Of a stretch of DNA of 64,000 bases, positions 1 to 8,026 are shown one piece after another (the first letter of the stretch is position 1; each line of letters begins with the position of its first letter). The translations under genes and the position numbers were made by a program. The notes beneath the pieces were generated by a model. That model saw only the letters and a list, made by a program, of their open reading frames with translations. It did not search any database and was not told the DNA's origin. The stretch spans positions 620,001 through 684,000 of the forward strand of contig NZ_LR733817.1 in NCBI RefSeq assembly GCF_902506165.1. The letters run 5' to 3'. The DNA is from Bosea sp. 29B (GTDB lineage Bacteria; Pseudomonadota; Alphaproteobacteria; Rhizobiales; Beijerinckiaceae).

Positions 1-990
1 CAAAGTGGTGTGATTCCAGCCGAGCTCGAAGGTCGGCGGCAGGCCTTTGGCCTCCTCCGCTGTCAGCTTGTCGGAGCGCATCAGCAATTGCGAGCCGCCG
101 AAGCGACGGGCGAAGGCGAGCATCGACTCGACCGCGAAGTCGGCGACCATGACCATCACGCAATGGCTCTCGCGCGGCAGGAACTTCCGGTGGCGCAGGA
201 AATAGTCGTGCGGCGCGGGCGCGGCGACCACAGCAAGGTTCTTCAGCGCCAGCCCGTCCTGCTCGCCGAGCGCATTGGCGAACTCGGTCGCGGCGCGCAA
301 CTCGTCGAAACCGAGGATGACGTCGACCCAGGCATAGGCCGGGCCGAGCGGCATCTCGACCTGCGTGATGATGCCGTTGGTGCCGTAGGCATGGGCGACC
401 TTGTGCAGATCATCGCCCTGCAGCTCGAGGATGCGCGGCGTGCCTTCCATGGTCGCGACGCGCAGCGAGATGATGTTGCCCCAGTCGCGCAGGCCGCCCC
501 ATTTGATCGAGCCGACGCCGCCGGAGCCGCCGGCGATGAAGCCGCCGACCGAAGCCGTGTGGTAGGTCGAGGGATGCAGCCGGATCTCCTGTCGGGAATG
601 GGCGCGCGTCTCCTGGTCGATCCTGGCCAGCACCGCGCCGGGCTCGGCGACATAGCGCCCGGCCTCGATGCTGGTCACCTTGTTGAAACCGGAGAGGTCG
701 AGCACGATGCCGCCCGAGAGCGGCATGGCCTGGCCGTAGTTGCCGGTGCCGGTGCCGCGCGGCGTCACGGGAACTCCGAGCGCATGCGCCGCCGAGAGCG
801 TCTCCAGCACCTGCGCCTCGCTCACCGGCGAAACGATGATATCGGCGACGACATGGTCAAGCTGGCGCTTCAGCTTCGGCGAATACCAGAAGAAGTCGCG
901 GCTCTTCTGCTTGACCAGCGCCGGGTTGTCCTCCGTGCGGATACCGTTCAGACGGCGTTTCAGGGCGTCGATGTCGTAGCGTGCGGTCAT
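1..990 (-). CDS. FAD-binding oxidase (VAO/PCMH family), 3' end cut by window edge
   Basis: Reading leftward from an ATG at 990, 330 residues are open to the window edge, so the C-terminus is missing. Residues 77-87 (PRGTGTGNYGQ) followed by a Gly-rich LSGGIVLDL stretch are the pyrophosphate-binding signature of the VAO/PCMH FAD domain. A second Gly-rich block (GGSGGVGS, about residue 170) fits the same fold. The family covers glycolate/lactate oxidases, dehydrogenases and related flavoenzymes; the substrate cannot be read from the sequence. Its start codon overlaps the stop of the upstream amidohydrolase (ATGA), so the two are translationally coupled and probably belong to one degradation pathway. 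Confidence 0.85.
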   Translation of the reverse strand, partial: MTARYDIDALKRRLNGIRTEDNPALVKQKSRDFFWYSPKLKRQLDHVVADIIVSPVSEAQVLETLSAAHALGVPVTPRGTGTGNYGQAMPLSGGIVLDLSGFNKVTSIEAGRYVAEPGAVLARIDQETRAHSRQEIRLHPSTYHTASVGGFIAGGSGGVGSIKWGGLRDWGNIISLRVATMEGTPRILELQGDDLHKVAHAYGTNGIITQVEMPLGPAYAWVDVILGFDELRAATEFANALGEQDGLALKNLAVVAAPAPHDYFLRHRKFLPRESHCVMVMVADFAVESMLAFARRFGGSQLLMRSDKLTAEEAKGLPPTFELGWNHTTL

Positions 991-2315
991 GCGGGGCGGC
1001 TCATCAGGGAATCGAGTTCGCGATAATCGGGCAAGGTACGGTCGATGGCGCGGCCATTGACCAGAACGGTCCGGTCGGCCTGCGGCCTGGCGAAGAATTC
1101 GGTCCAGTCGCGGGCGGGGGTCAGGATCAGATCGGCAGGGCCGCCCACCGCGATACGACCAGCGCTTGAAAGCCCCATGATCTCGGCTGGCGTCGCAGCG
1201 ACCGCCCTCGCCCAGTCCCGGTCGGAATGGTCGAGCTGGAGGATGCGCGTACCCTCGCGCAGCGTCTCGACCAGATCGAGATCGCCATAGGCATAGAACG
1301 GGTCGCGGGTGTTGTCGGAGGCGATCGTCACCGGCACGCCAGCGGCCTTCAGCTCATGCAGCGCCGTGACGCCGCGCCAGCGTGGCGTGCGCCCACGCTG
1401 CCGGTCCTGCAGATACATGTTGCACATCGGCAGCGAGACTACGGCGATGCCGGCCTCCCTGACCTTGCCGATGATGCGCGCCTCGTCCTGCGGCTGCTGC
1501 AGCGAGAGCGAGCAGCAATGCCCGGCCAGAATCTTGCCCGCGAAACGATGGCGCAGCGCCGCATCGGCGATGTGCTCAAGCGAGCGCGCCGCCGGATCAT
1601 TGGTCTCGTCGACATGGAAGTCGAGGTCGAAGCCGTTTTCGATCGCGGTCCTGAACAGCGTGTCGAGCGCAGCCTCGAGCTCCGGCACCATATAGGTGAC
1701 GGCGCCGAGCAGCCTGTCGCCATGATCGGTCACGGCTTTCGTGATCGCCTGCATATGTGTGGGATCGGCGACGGCATCGATGCCGAACAGCGGCGACGCC
1801 TGCAGCGCGATCCGCCCGGCCCATTCCGCGCGCAACTCGGCATAAACCGGCCAGGAGATGCCGATCTGCTTGCCGAGCGAGTCGAGATGGGTGCGGATCG
1901 CCGCCGTGCCATGGGCATAGGCGCAGCGCAGGCCGAACTCCATGCGCGCCCGCACGTCGCCGGCCGACCAGTTTGCCTCGCGATCGGCCGCGACCGCGCT
2001 CAGCGCGCCCATGAAGCTGCCGTCCGGATTGGGCCGGCGCGGCCAGATATGACCCTTGTCGAGATGGGTGTGGGCATCGACCAGCCGCGGCAGCGCGATG
2101 CCGCCATCGAGATCGAGCGAGGGAGTGGCGTCGAGCACGGGCGTACCCGCCGGCAGGAGCGAGACGATGCCACCGTCCTCGACGGCGATGTCGAGCAACG
2201 CCAGGCCGTCGCGATCGCTCGCCAGGCCGCCGGCCTCGACCAGGCAGGCAGGCGCCCTGGCATTGCGCAGCACATAGCTGCCGGAAGCCGGGATTGCTGC
2301 AAAGCCGGTGGTCAC
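987..2315 (-). CDS. amidohydrolase, cytosine deaminase-like
   Basis: A 442-residue metal-dependent hydrolase of the amidohydrolase superfamily. Residues 81-89 (AHTHLDKGH) give the first metal-binding HxH on strand 1. DFHVDE near 235 and LAGHC near 265 supply further metal histidines, and ASDN near 335 supplies the catalytic aspartate. The HTHLDK form is typical of the CodA/cytosine deaminase and isopropylammelide-hydrolase branch, which removes amino groups from N-heterocycles; the real substrate is unknown. The start is GTG. The gene overlaps the flavin oxidase by 4 bp, suggesting a two-gene catabolic operon. A distant Tat-exported relative lies at 49.3 kb. Confidence 0.85.
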   Translation of the reverse strand: MTTGFAAIPASGSYVLRNARAPACLVEAGGLASDRDGLALLDIAVEDGGIVSLLPAGTPVLDATPSLDLDGGIALPRLVDAHTHLDKGHIWPRRPNPDGSFMGALSAVAADREANWSAGDVRARMEFGLRCAYAHGTAAIRTHLDSLGKQIGISWPVYAELRAEWAGRIALQASPLFGIDAVADPTHMQAITKAVTDHGDRLLGAVTYMVPELEAALDTLFRTAIENGFDLDFHVDETNDPAARSLEHIADAALRHRFAGKILAGHCCSLSLQQPQDEARIIGKVREAGIAVVSLPMCNMYLQDRQRGRTPRWRGVTALHELKAAGVPVTIASDNTRDPFYAYGDLDLVETLREGTRILQLDHSDRDWARAVAATPAEIMGLSSAGRIAVGGPADLILTPARDWTEFFARPQADRTVLVNGRAIDRTLPDYRELDSLMSRPA

Positions 2316-2539
2316 GTCAGTCGTCTCCGGCTTGCACGCCGCCCTTGTGAATCACCTGCCGACCATGCTGGCTCGGCGCGCCCCGATCAAGCGGCGCCAG
2401 CGGCATCCTCACCCGCAAGGCATTCAGGGCAAAGCGGCCCTTGTCCGTTCTGTCGCGATGCAGCAAGAGAGCGGCGCAGGGCATCAAACCGGAAATTGGA
2501 ATCCGCTTTTCGATCCGATGCCTCACCAAGGAGCTGGTC

Positions 2540-3394
2540 ATGACGGCACGCATCATCGACGGCAAGGCGGCGGCGGCGGAACTCAGGGCGCAGATCGCTC
2601 GCGAGATCGCAGCGCTCAAGGCAGCCGGCAAGCCCGCGCCCGGCCTGCATGTCGTACTCGTCGGCGAGGACCCGGCCAGCAAGGTCTATGTCGCCTCCAA
2701 GGAGAAGCTTGCGGCCGAGATCGGGATGAACTCGGTCGCCCATCGCCTGCCGACCGAGACCACGGAAGCAACGCTGCTCGCCAAGATCGCCGAGCTCAAC
2801 GCCGATGATGGCGTCGACGGCATCCTCGTCCAGCTGCCGCTGCCCAAGCATATCGACACAGGCCACATCATCGATGCGATCGACCCGGCCAAGGATGTCG
2901 ACGGCCTCCATCCGATCAATGCCGGCCTGCTCGCCGGCGGCAAGAACGGCCTCGTGCCCTGCACGCCGCTCGGCTGCATGCTGTTGCTGAAGCAGGCGTT
3001 GCCGTCACTGTCGGGGCTGGAAGCGGTCGTCATCGGCCGCTCCGAGCTGGTCGGCCGGCCGGTGGCGCAATTGCTGCTCCAGGCCGATTGCACCGTCACC
3101 ATCGCCCATTCGCGTACGCGTGATCTGCCGGCCGTCGTGAAGCGCGCCGACATCGTCGTCGCCGCAGTCGGCCGGCCGCGCATGGTCAAGGGCGACTGGA
3201 TCAAGCCGGGCGCGACCGTGATCGATGTCGGCATCAACCGCATGCCCGACGGCAAGCTCGCCGGCGATGTCGACTATGCCGAGGCGGCCGAGGTCGCCGG
3301 CGCGATCACGCCGGTTCCCGGCGGCGTCGGGCCGATGACCATCGCCTGCCTGCTGCGCAATACGCTGACCGCCTATCGCGCCCGACGCAAATAG
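2540..3394 (+). CDS. folD: bifunctional methylenetetrahydrofolate dehydrogenase/cyclohydrolase
   Basis: This cytoplasmic enzyme of one-carbon metabolism interconverts 5,10-methylene-THF and 10-formyl-THF using NADP. The 284-residue product has the usual family length. Residues 50-54 (YVASK) contain the catalytic Tyr and Lys of the YxxxK motif. GILVQLPLP and KDVDGLHP are the classic FolD signatures, and a C-terminal [10 protein letters not shown] block completes the match. The start at 2540 is chosen because AAGGAG lies just upstream; an upstream in-frame extension lacks homology-like sequence. It is divergent from the amidohydrolase across about 220 bp and has no co-directional partner close enough to call an operon. 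Confidence 0.97.
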   Translation: MTARIIDGKAAAAELRAQIAREIAALKAAGKPAPGLHVVLVGEDPASKVYVASKEKLAAEIGMNSVAHRLPTETTEATLLAKIAELNADDGVDGILVQLPLPKHIDTGHIIDAIDPAKDVDGLHPINAGLLAGGKNGLVPCTPLGCMLLLKQALPSLSGLEAVVIGRSELVGRPVAQLLLQADCTVTIAHSRTRDLPAVVKRADIVVAAVGRPRMVKGDWIKPGATVIDVGINRMPDGKLAGDVDYAEAAEVAGAITPVPGGVGPMTIACLLRNTLTAYRARRK

Positions 3395-3495
3395 GTCGGA
3401 CGTCGACACCGGCGTTAACTATAGATTAACCAAGAATTTGTGCGGCGCCGCGGGCGGGAGCAAGGTCGGGTTCTCGAACGACGTGGAGGCGCGCC

Positions 3496-4287
3496 ATGCA
3501 AGGCTCGGCCATCGACATCGCCCGGCACAATGCCGATCTGTTCGACCGGACCGAAATCGCCGAATGGTACGGCGGACAGAGTCTCTTTGCCTCCGAAGCG
3601 ATGATCCTCGAACGCTTTCACGAAGCCTATGCCGGCAAGCGCCTGCTCGATCTCGGCGTCGGCTCCGGCCGCACCACGGGAGCGCTGCTGCCTGATGTCG
3701 CCGACTATGTCGGGATCGACAAGGCCGAGGCAATGCTCGCTGTCGCCAGGCGCCGCTTTCCGAGCGCGACCTTCCTCGACATGGATGTCCGCGCGATCAG
3801 CGAGTTCGGTCCTGGCCGCTTCGACTTCGTGCTCGGCGCCCTCGCCATCCTCAGCGCCTTCGACCATGCCGAGCGCCTCGCCGTCATCGCAGCCGTACAT
3901 GAGGTGCTGGCGCCCGGCGGCGTCTTCGCCTTCTCCTTCCACAACCGCGCCTGGAACCGAGCCGGCGGCATGCCGCTGCATGCGCGCTCCTGGCACCCGC
4001 GCGAGATCATGAACTCGGTGCATCCGCAGAGCTGGATCAACTATCTGCGCCTGCGGCCCTTCGCGCATGAGGAGGCCGACTACGCCATCCATGTCGACCC
4101 CGCCCATCGCTGGAGCGGGCTGTTCTATTTCGTCGACCTGGCGACGCAGGAACGCCAGCTCGAGGCGGCTGGCTTCGAGATCCTGGCTCGCTTCGGCGAG
4201 GATGGCCGCCCGCTCGCCGCGGGCGACGATACCAGCCGCGACGGGCTCCTGAACCTCGTCTGCAAAAAGGCCGGTGCGCCACACTGA
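3496..4287 (+). CDS. class I SAM-dependent methyltransferase
   Basis: A 263-residue protein with a Rossmann methyltransferase fold. Motif I is LLDLGVGSG (residues 50-58), followed by an acidic residue in YVGIDKAEAML that should bind the SAM ribose. FDFVLGALAIL matches motif IV and VLAPGGVFAFSFH the post-II region. This places it in the Methyltransf_11/25 group acting on small molecules or lipids; the acceptor is not predictable. It sits alone between folD and the palindromic repeat downstream. Nothing in its neighbourhood points to a pathway. Confidence 0.85.
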   Translation: MQGSAIDIARHNADLFDRTEIAEWYGGQSLFASEAMILERFHEAYAGKRLLDLGVGSGRTTGALLPDVADYVGIDKAEAMLAVARRRFPSATFLDMDVRAISEFGPGRFDFVLGALAILSAFDHAERLAVIAAVHEVLAPGGVFAFSFHNRAWNRAGGMPLHARSWHPREIMNSVHPQSWINYLRLRPFAHEEADYAIHVDPAHRWSGLFYFVDLATQERQLEAAGFEILARFGEDGRPLAAGDDTSRDGLLNLVCKKAGAPH

Positions 4288-4324
4288 CCGCTTATGGCGC
4301 TCAGCGGAATTCGTAAGCTCCGTC

Positions 4325-4347
4325 ATGGTCGGGCTTGACCCGACCAT
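4325..4347. repeat. GTCAT-type palindromic intergenic repeat
   Basis: Arms ATGGTCGGG and CCCGACCAT flank the loop CTTGA. The preceding GTC is shared with copies at 11.0 kb and 18.8 kb. It lies between the methyltransferase gene and the 3' end of lpdA, so it may act as a convergent transcription stop or mRNA-stabilising hairpin. Confidence 0.8.
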
Positions 4348-4431
4348 CTCAGGACGAGAAGGCGCCCTATTCTGCACGAGAGTCCCGGGTCGGCGCTGTG
4401 CACCGCCCGAGAATGGCATGCATACCCTCGA

Positions 4432-5832
4432 TCACATGTGGATCGGGCGCTTGTCGACGGCGAGCGCCGCTTCCTTGACCGCCTCGGCCAGCGTCGGATG
4501 GGCGTGGCAGGTGCGGGCGAGGTCCTCAGCCGAGCCGCCGAACTCCATCAGCACCGTCACCTCGGCGATCAGGTCGCCGGCATGCGGGCCGATGATGTGG
4601 CAGCCGAGCACACGGTCGGTCGTAGCGTCGGCAAGGAATTTGACGAAGCCGTCGGTGTGCCGCATCGCCCGCGCCCGGCCATTGGCCGTGAACGGGAACT
4701 TGCCGACCTTGTAGGCGACGCCCGCGGCCTTCAGCTCCTCCTCGATCTTGCCGATCGCCGCGACCTCGGGGGCGGTGTAGACGATGCCAGGAATAGCGTC
4801 GTAGTTCACATGGCCGTGCTTGCCGGCAAGGATTTCGGCGACGGCGACGCCCTCATCCTCGGCCTTGTGCGCCAGCATCGGCCCGCGCACCACGTCGCCG
4901 ATCGCGTAGATGCCATCGACATTGGTCTTGAAGTGGTCGTCGATGATGACGCGGCCGCGCTCGGTCGCGACGCCCGCCTTGTCGAGGGTCAGGCCGTCCG
5001 TGTTCGGGCGCCGGCCGATCGCGACCAGGACGATGTCGGCGTTGAGCGTCTTGGCCTCGCCGCCGGCAGCCGGCTCGACCGTGACGGTGGCGCCGCCCTT
5101 CTTGGCGGTCTCGACCTTGGTGACCTTCGAGCCGAGATGGAAGGCGAAGCCCTGCTTCTGCAGGATGCGCTGGAACTGCTTGGCGATCTCGTCATCCATG
5201 CCGGGCAGGATGCGGTCGAGATATTCGACGACGGTCACCTTGGCGCCGAGCCGGGCCCAGACCGAGCCGATCTCCAGGCCGATCACGCCGGCGCCGACAA
5301 CCAGCAGCTCCTTTGGCACGGCGGTCAGCTCGAGCGCGCCGGTCGAGGTCACCACCGTCTTCTCGTCGATCGAAACGCCCGGCAGCGCCGCCGATTCCGA
5401 GCCGGTGGCGATGACGATGTTCTTGGTTTCCAGCTCCTGCGTCTTGCCGTCCTCGGCGGTGACGACGACCTTGCTGGCCGCCGGGATCGAGGCCGTGCCG
5501 TGGAACGGGTCGATCTTGTTCTTCTTCAGCAGGAAGGCGACGCCGTTGACGTTGGCATCGATGGTCTCCTGCTTGTGGACCAGCATCTGCTTCAGATCGA
5601 GCTTCGGCTTCCCGACGCTGATGCCGAGACTCGGGAAAGTATGGCTGGCCTCCTCGAACATCTCGGAAGCATGCAGCAGCGCCTTGGAGGGGATGCAGCC
5701 GACGTTGAGGCAGGTGCCGCCATGGGTCTTGCGCTTCTCGACCACCGCGACCTTGAGGCCGAGCTGGGCAGCGCGGATGGCACAAACATAGCCGCCGGGG
5801 CCGGTTCCGATGACGACGAGATCGTAGGACAT
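4432..5832 (-). CDS. lpdA: dihydrolipoyl dehydrogenase (E3)
   Basis: E3 subunit of 2-oxo acid dehydrogenase complexes; it reoxidises the dihydrolipoyl groups of E2 with FAD and NAD. Its 466 residues match the family. The N-terminal FAD motif is GTGPGG (residues 9-14). The redox disulfide is C41-LNVG-C46. An NAD-binding [10 protein letters not shown] lies in the middle, and the C-terminal HAHPTLAEA holds the His-Glu base pair. It ends the leftward sucAB block, separated from sucB by a VOC gene and a small membrane protein, so it most likely serves 2-oxoglutarate dehydrogenase. Confidence 0.97.
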   Translation of the reverse strand: MSYDLVVIGTGPGGYVCAIRAAQLGLKVAVVEKRKTHGGTCLNVGCIPSKALLHASEMFEEASHTFPSLGISVGKPKLDLKQMLVHKQETIDANVNGVAFLLKKNKIDPFHGTASIPAASKVVVTAEDGKTQELETKNIVIATGSESAALPGVSIDEKTVVTSTGALELTAVPKELLVVGAGVIGLEIGSVWARLGAKVTVVEYLDRILPGMDDEIAKQFQRILQKQGFAFHLGSKVTKVETAKKGGATVTVEPAAGGEAKTLNADIVLVAIGRRPNTDGLTLDKAGVATERGRVIIDDHFKTNVDGIYAIGDVVRGPMLAHKAEDEGVAVAEILAGKHGHVNYDAIPGIVYTAPEVAAIGKIEEELKAAGVAYKVGKFPFTANGRARAMRHTDGFVKFLADATTDRVLGCHIIGPHAGDLIAEVTVLMEFGGSAEDLARTCHAHPTLAEAVKEAALAVDKRPIHM

Positions 5833-5853
5833 GGTCTCTCTTCCGTTCAGACT

Positions 5854-6285
5854 TTACGATTGGGGTTGCGCCAATGGCGCGTTGAAGGCCCAGACATGGC
5901 CGAAAGGATCGCGCAGGCGGCCATAGCGGGCGCCCCAGAACACATCGCTCGCCGGCATGACGACATCGGCACCAGCAGAAGCGGCCCTGGCGATGGCGGC
6001 ATCGACATCGGCTGGCTGCGGCAGGTTGATGCTGATCGCCATGCTGGCGCCGCCACGCGAGTTCGGCGCCATGACATCGCCGCCGAACTCCGGGAATTCA
6101 TCGTGCAGCATCACCTCGCTGCCGAAGAGCGCGAGGTTGGCATGCATGACGCGCTCGCCGTCCTCGGCCATCGCCTTGAAGGTGCACTGTGCGCCGAAGG
6201 CTTTCTCGTAGAAGGCGATCGCCACTTCGCCGCCCTTGACGCAGATATGCGCCTGGATCGGTGGGGGATTGGGTCCGAACGCCAT
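5854..6285 (-). CDS. VOC family protein (glyoxalase/PhnB-like)
   Basis: A 143-residue single-chain member of the vicinal oxygen chelate superfamily. The N-terminal segment from ICVKGGEVAIAFYEKAFGA to the HDEFPEFGG region, and the C-terminal VMPASDVFWGARYGRLRDPFGHVWAF, are typical of the PhnB/glyoxalase-like branch. Members bind metal and act as lyases, dioxygenases or resistance proteins; this branch is mostly uncharacterised. The final DPFGHVW has the usual metal-binding neighbourhood. It lies between sucB and lpdA, about 20 bp before lpdA, so it is probably co-transcribed with TCA genes for reasons that are not clear. Confidence 0.85.
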   Translation of the reverse strand: MAFGPNPPPIQAHICVKGGEVAIAFYEKAFGAQCTFKAMAEDGERVMHANLALFGSEVMLHDEFPEFGGDVMAPNSRGGASMAISINLPQPADVDAAIARAASAGADVVMPASDVFWGARYGRLRDPFGHVWAFNAPLAQPQS

Positions 6286-6300
6286 GCTCCGTCCCCCTTC

Positions 6301-6687
6301 CTATCGGTGCGATGGTGCCAACCGCGCGACTATGGTCGGCACGAGCGCTATGAGCCCGATGACGTCGGCGATCACGACCTTGCTGATTGCGGGGCCATAA
6401 CCACCGACGAGCAGCGCGATGACGATGAAGCTCGCCATGCTCGCGCCCGCGACGAGTACAGCCACATCACGCAGCCCGGGACGAATGGCAGCCGCCAGCA
6501 ACAATACGCCCACAAGACCGAACAGCACGGCACGGTGCCGCAGCAGGATTTCGAGATCAGGATTGGCGATCTCGAAACCGTAGAGCGAGCGCAGCCAGCC
6601 AACCCCAGCTACGCCGGTCGTCGGCAGCAGGTTGACGATGCCGGCAATGACCAGGCCGACCGGGACCAGTTTTGCCGGTATCGCCAT
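6301..6687 (-). CDS. small integral membrane protein, function unknown
   Basis: A 128-residue, strongly hydrophobic protein with four predicted transmembrane helices: about residues 6-24, 48-66, 71-92 and 100-120. No catalytic motif is visible. The helix pattern resembles small DoxX-like or uncharacterised rhizobial membrane proteins, but a family cannot be assigned from the sequence. It lies 12 bp after sucB and 15 bp before the VOC gene, in the same orientation, so it is very likely part of the sucAB-lpdA transcript. The start ATG at 6687 is the only sensible one. Confidence 0.7.
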   Translation of the reverse strand: MAIPAKLVPVGLVIAGIVNLLPTTGVAGVGWLRSLYGFEIANPDLEILLRHRAVLFGLVGVLLLAAAIRPGLRDVAVLVAGASMASFIVIALLVGGYGPAISKVVIADVIGLIALVPTIVARLAPSHR

Positions 6688-6699
6688 CTCAGCGAGGTC

Positions 6700-7932
6700 T
6701 CAGAGGTCGAGGACGAGGCGCGCTGGGTCTTCCAGGCCTTCCTTGATGCGGACAAGGAAGGTCACGGCTTCCTTGCCGTCGATGATGCGGTGGTCATAGG
6801 AGACCGCCAGATACATCATCGGCCGGATCACGATCTGGCCGCCGACCACCATCGGGCGCTCCTGGATCTTGTGCATGCCGAGGATCGCCGACTGCGGCGC
6901 ATTGAGGATCGGCGTCGACATCAGCGAGCCATAGACGCCACCATTCGAGATGGTGAAGGTGCCGCCCTGCATGTCCTCGATCTTGAGCGAGCCGTCTCGG
7001 GCCTTCTTGCCGAGGGCGCCGATCTCCTTCTCGACACCGGCGATCGAGAGCTGGTCGGCATCGCGCACCACAGGCACGACCAGGCCCTTGTCGGTGCCGA
7101 CGGCGACCGCGACATGGTAGTAGTTCTTGTAGACGATGTCGGTGCCGTCGATCTCGGCGTTGACCGAGGGGATTTCCTTCAGAGCCTGCACGCAGGCCTT
7201 CACGAAGAAGCCCATGAAGCCGAGCTTCACGCCATGCTTCTTCTCGAAGACGTCCTTGTACTGGTTGCGCAGCGCCATGACGTTGGTCATGTCCACCTCG
7301 TTGAAGGTGGTCAGCATCGCGGCGTTGGTCTGCGCTTCCTTGAGGCGGCGCGCGATGGTCTGGCGCAGCTTGGTCATCTTGACCCGCTCTTCGCGCGAGG
7401 CATCGTCCGGAGCCGACGGCGCCCGCACCTGGATCGGGGCGGCCGGCGCGGCTGCAGCGACGGCCGGGCCGGCCGCGATCGCCGCCAGCATGTCGCCCTT
7501 GGTGACGCGGCCATCCTTGCCGGAAGCAGCGACCTTTGAGGGGTCGACGCCGCTCTCGGCGGCGAGGCGCGAAACGGCCGGGCCGGAATCGGCCGCCTTG
7601 GTCGCAGGCGCGGTGGCGGCCGCAGCCGGAGCCGGAGCAGCCGGCTTGGGCGCTTCGGCGGCAGACTTGGCCGGAGCGGCCGCCGCCTTGCCGTCGCCGG
7701 CCGCGATCGTGCCGAGCAGCGCGCTGACGCCGACCGTTTCGCCTTCCTTGGCGACGATCTCGCCGAGCACGCCGGCGGCCGGAGCGTTGACCTCCAGCGT
7801 CACCTTGTCGGTCTCGAGCTCGACCAAAGGCTCGTCCGCCTTCACCGCGTCGCCGGGCTTCTTGAACCACTTGCCGATAGTGGCCTCGGAGACGGATTCG
7901 CCGAGGGTCGGAACGCGGATTTCGGTCGCCAT
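6700..7932 (-). CDS. sucB: 2-oxoglutarate dehydrogenase E2, dihydrolipoyllysine succinyltransferase
   Basis: The E2 core enzyme transfers succinyl from E1 to CoA. Domains in order are an N-terminal lipoyl domain with the lipoylated Lys in ETDKVT (K43), an Ala/Pro-rich flexible linker (about residues 80-110), a peripheral subunit-binding domain around [27 protein letters not shown], and a C-terminal catalytic domain. The catalytic SYDHRIIDG lies near residue 380. The length, 410 residues, is normal. It follows sucA across a 94-bp gap containing a palindromic repeat, and it needs the lpdA product downstream for a complete complex. Confidence 0.97.
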   Translation of the reverse strand: MATEIRVPTLGESVSEATIGKWFKKPGDAVKADEPLVELETDKVTLEVNAPAAGVLGEIVAKEGETVGVSALLGTIAAGDGKAAAAPAKSAAEAPKPAAPAPAAAATAPATKAADSGPAVSRLAAESGVDPSKVAASGKDGRVTKGDMLAAIAAGPAVAAAAPAAPIQVRAPSAPDDASREERVKMTKLRQTIARRLKEAQTNAAMLTTFNEVDMTNVMALRNQYKDVFEKKHGVKLGFMGFFVKACVQALKEIPSVNAEIDGTDIVYKNYYHVAVAVGTDKGLVVPVVRDADQLSIAGVEKEIGALGKKARDGSLKIEDMQGGTFTISNGGVYGSLMSTPILNAPQSAILGMHKIQERPMVVGGQIVIRPMMYLAVSYDHRIIDGKEAVTFLVRIKEGLEDPARLVLDL

Positions 7933-7960
7933 GTCAGGCCTCTTCTCGTGTCTTTTGTCT

Positions 7961-8009
7961 GAGCATGATCCCGAAAAGTGGAAACCGGTTTTCGGAAAAG
8001 ATCATGCTC
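7961..8009. repeat. 49-bp rhizobial-type intergenic palindrome between sucA and sucB
   Basis: Outer arms GAGCATGATC (7961-7970) and GATCATGCTC (8000-8009) pair perfectly. Inner CCGAAAA and TTTTCGG extend the stem around GTGGAAACCGG. Near-identical elements are scattered in intergenic regions of many Hyphomicrobiales genomes, from general recollection rather than a search. Its place inside the sucA-sucB transcript suggests an mRNA hairpin that adjusts the E1:E2 ratio. Confidence 0.85.
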
Positions 8010-8026
8010 CGCTGGATGAATCCGGA

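Noticed and set aside
4438..7539. 1033-codon plus-strand frame
   Set aside because: Antisense to lpdA, the VOC gene, the membrane gene and sucB; it has no motif.
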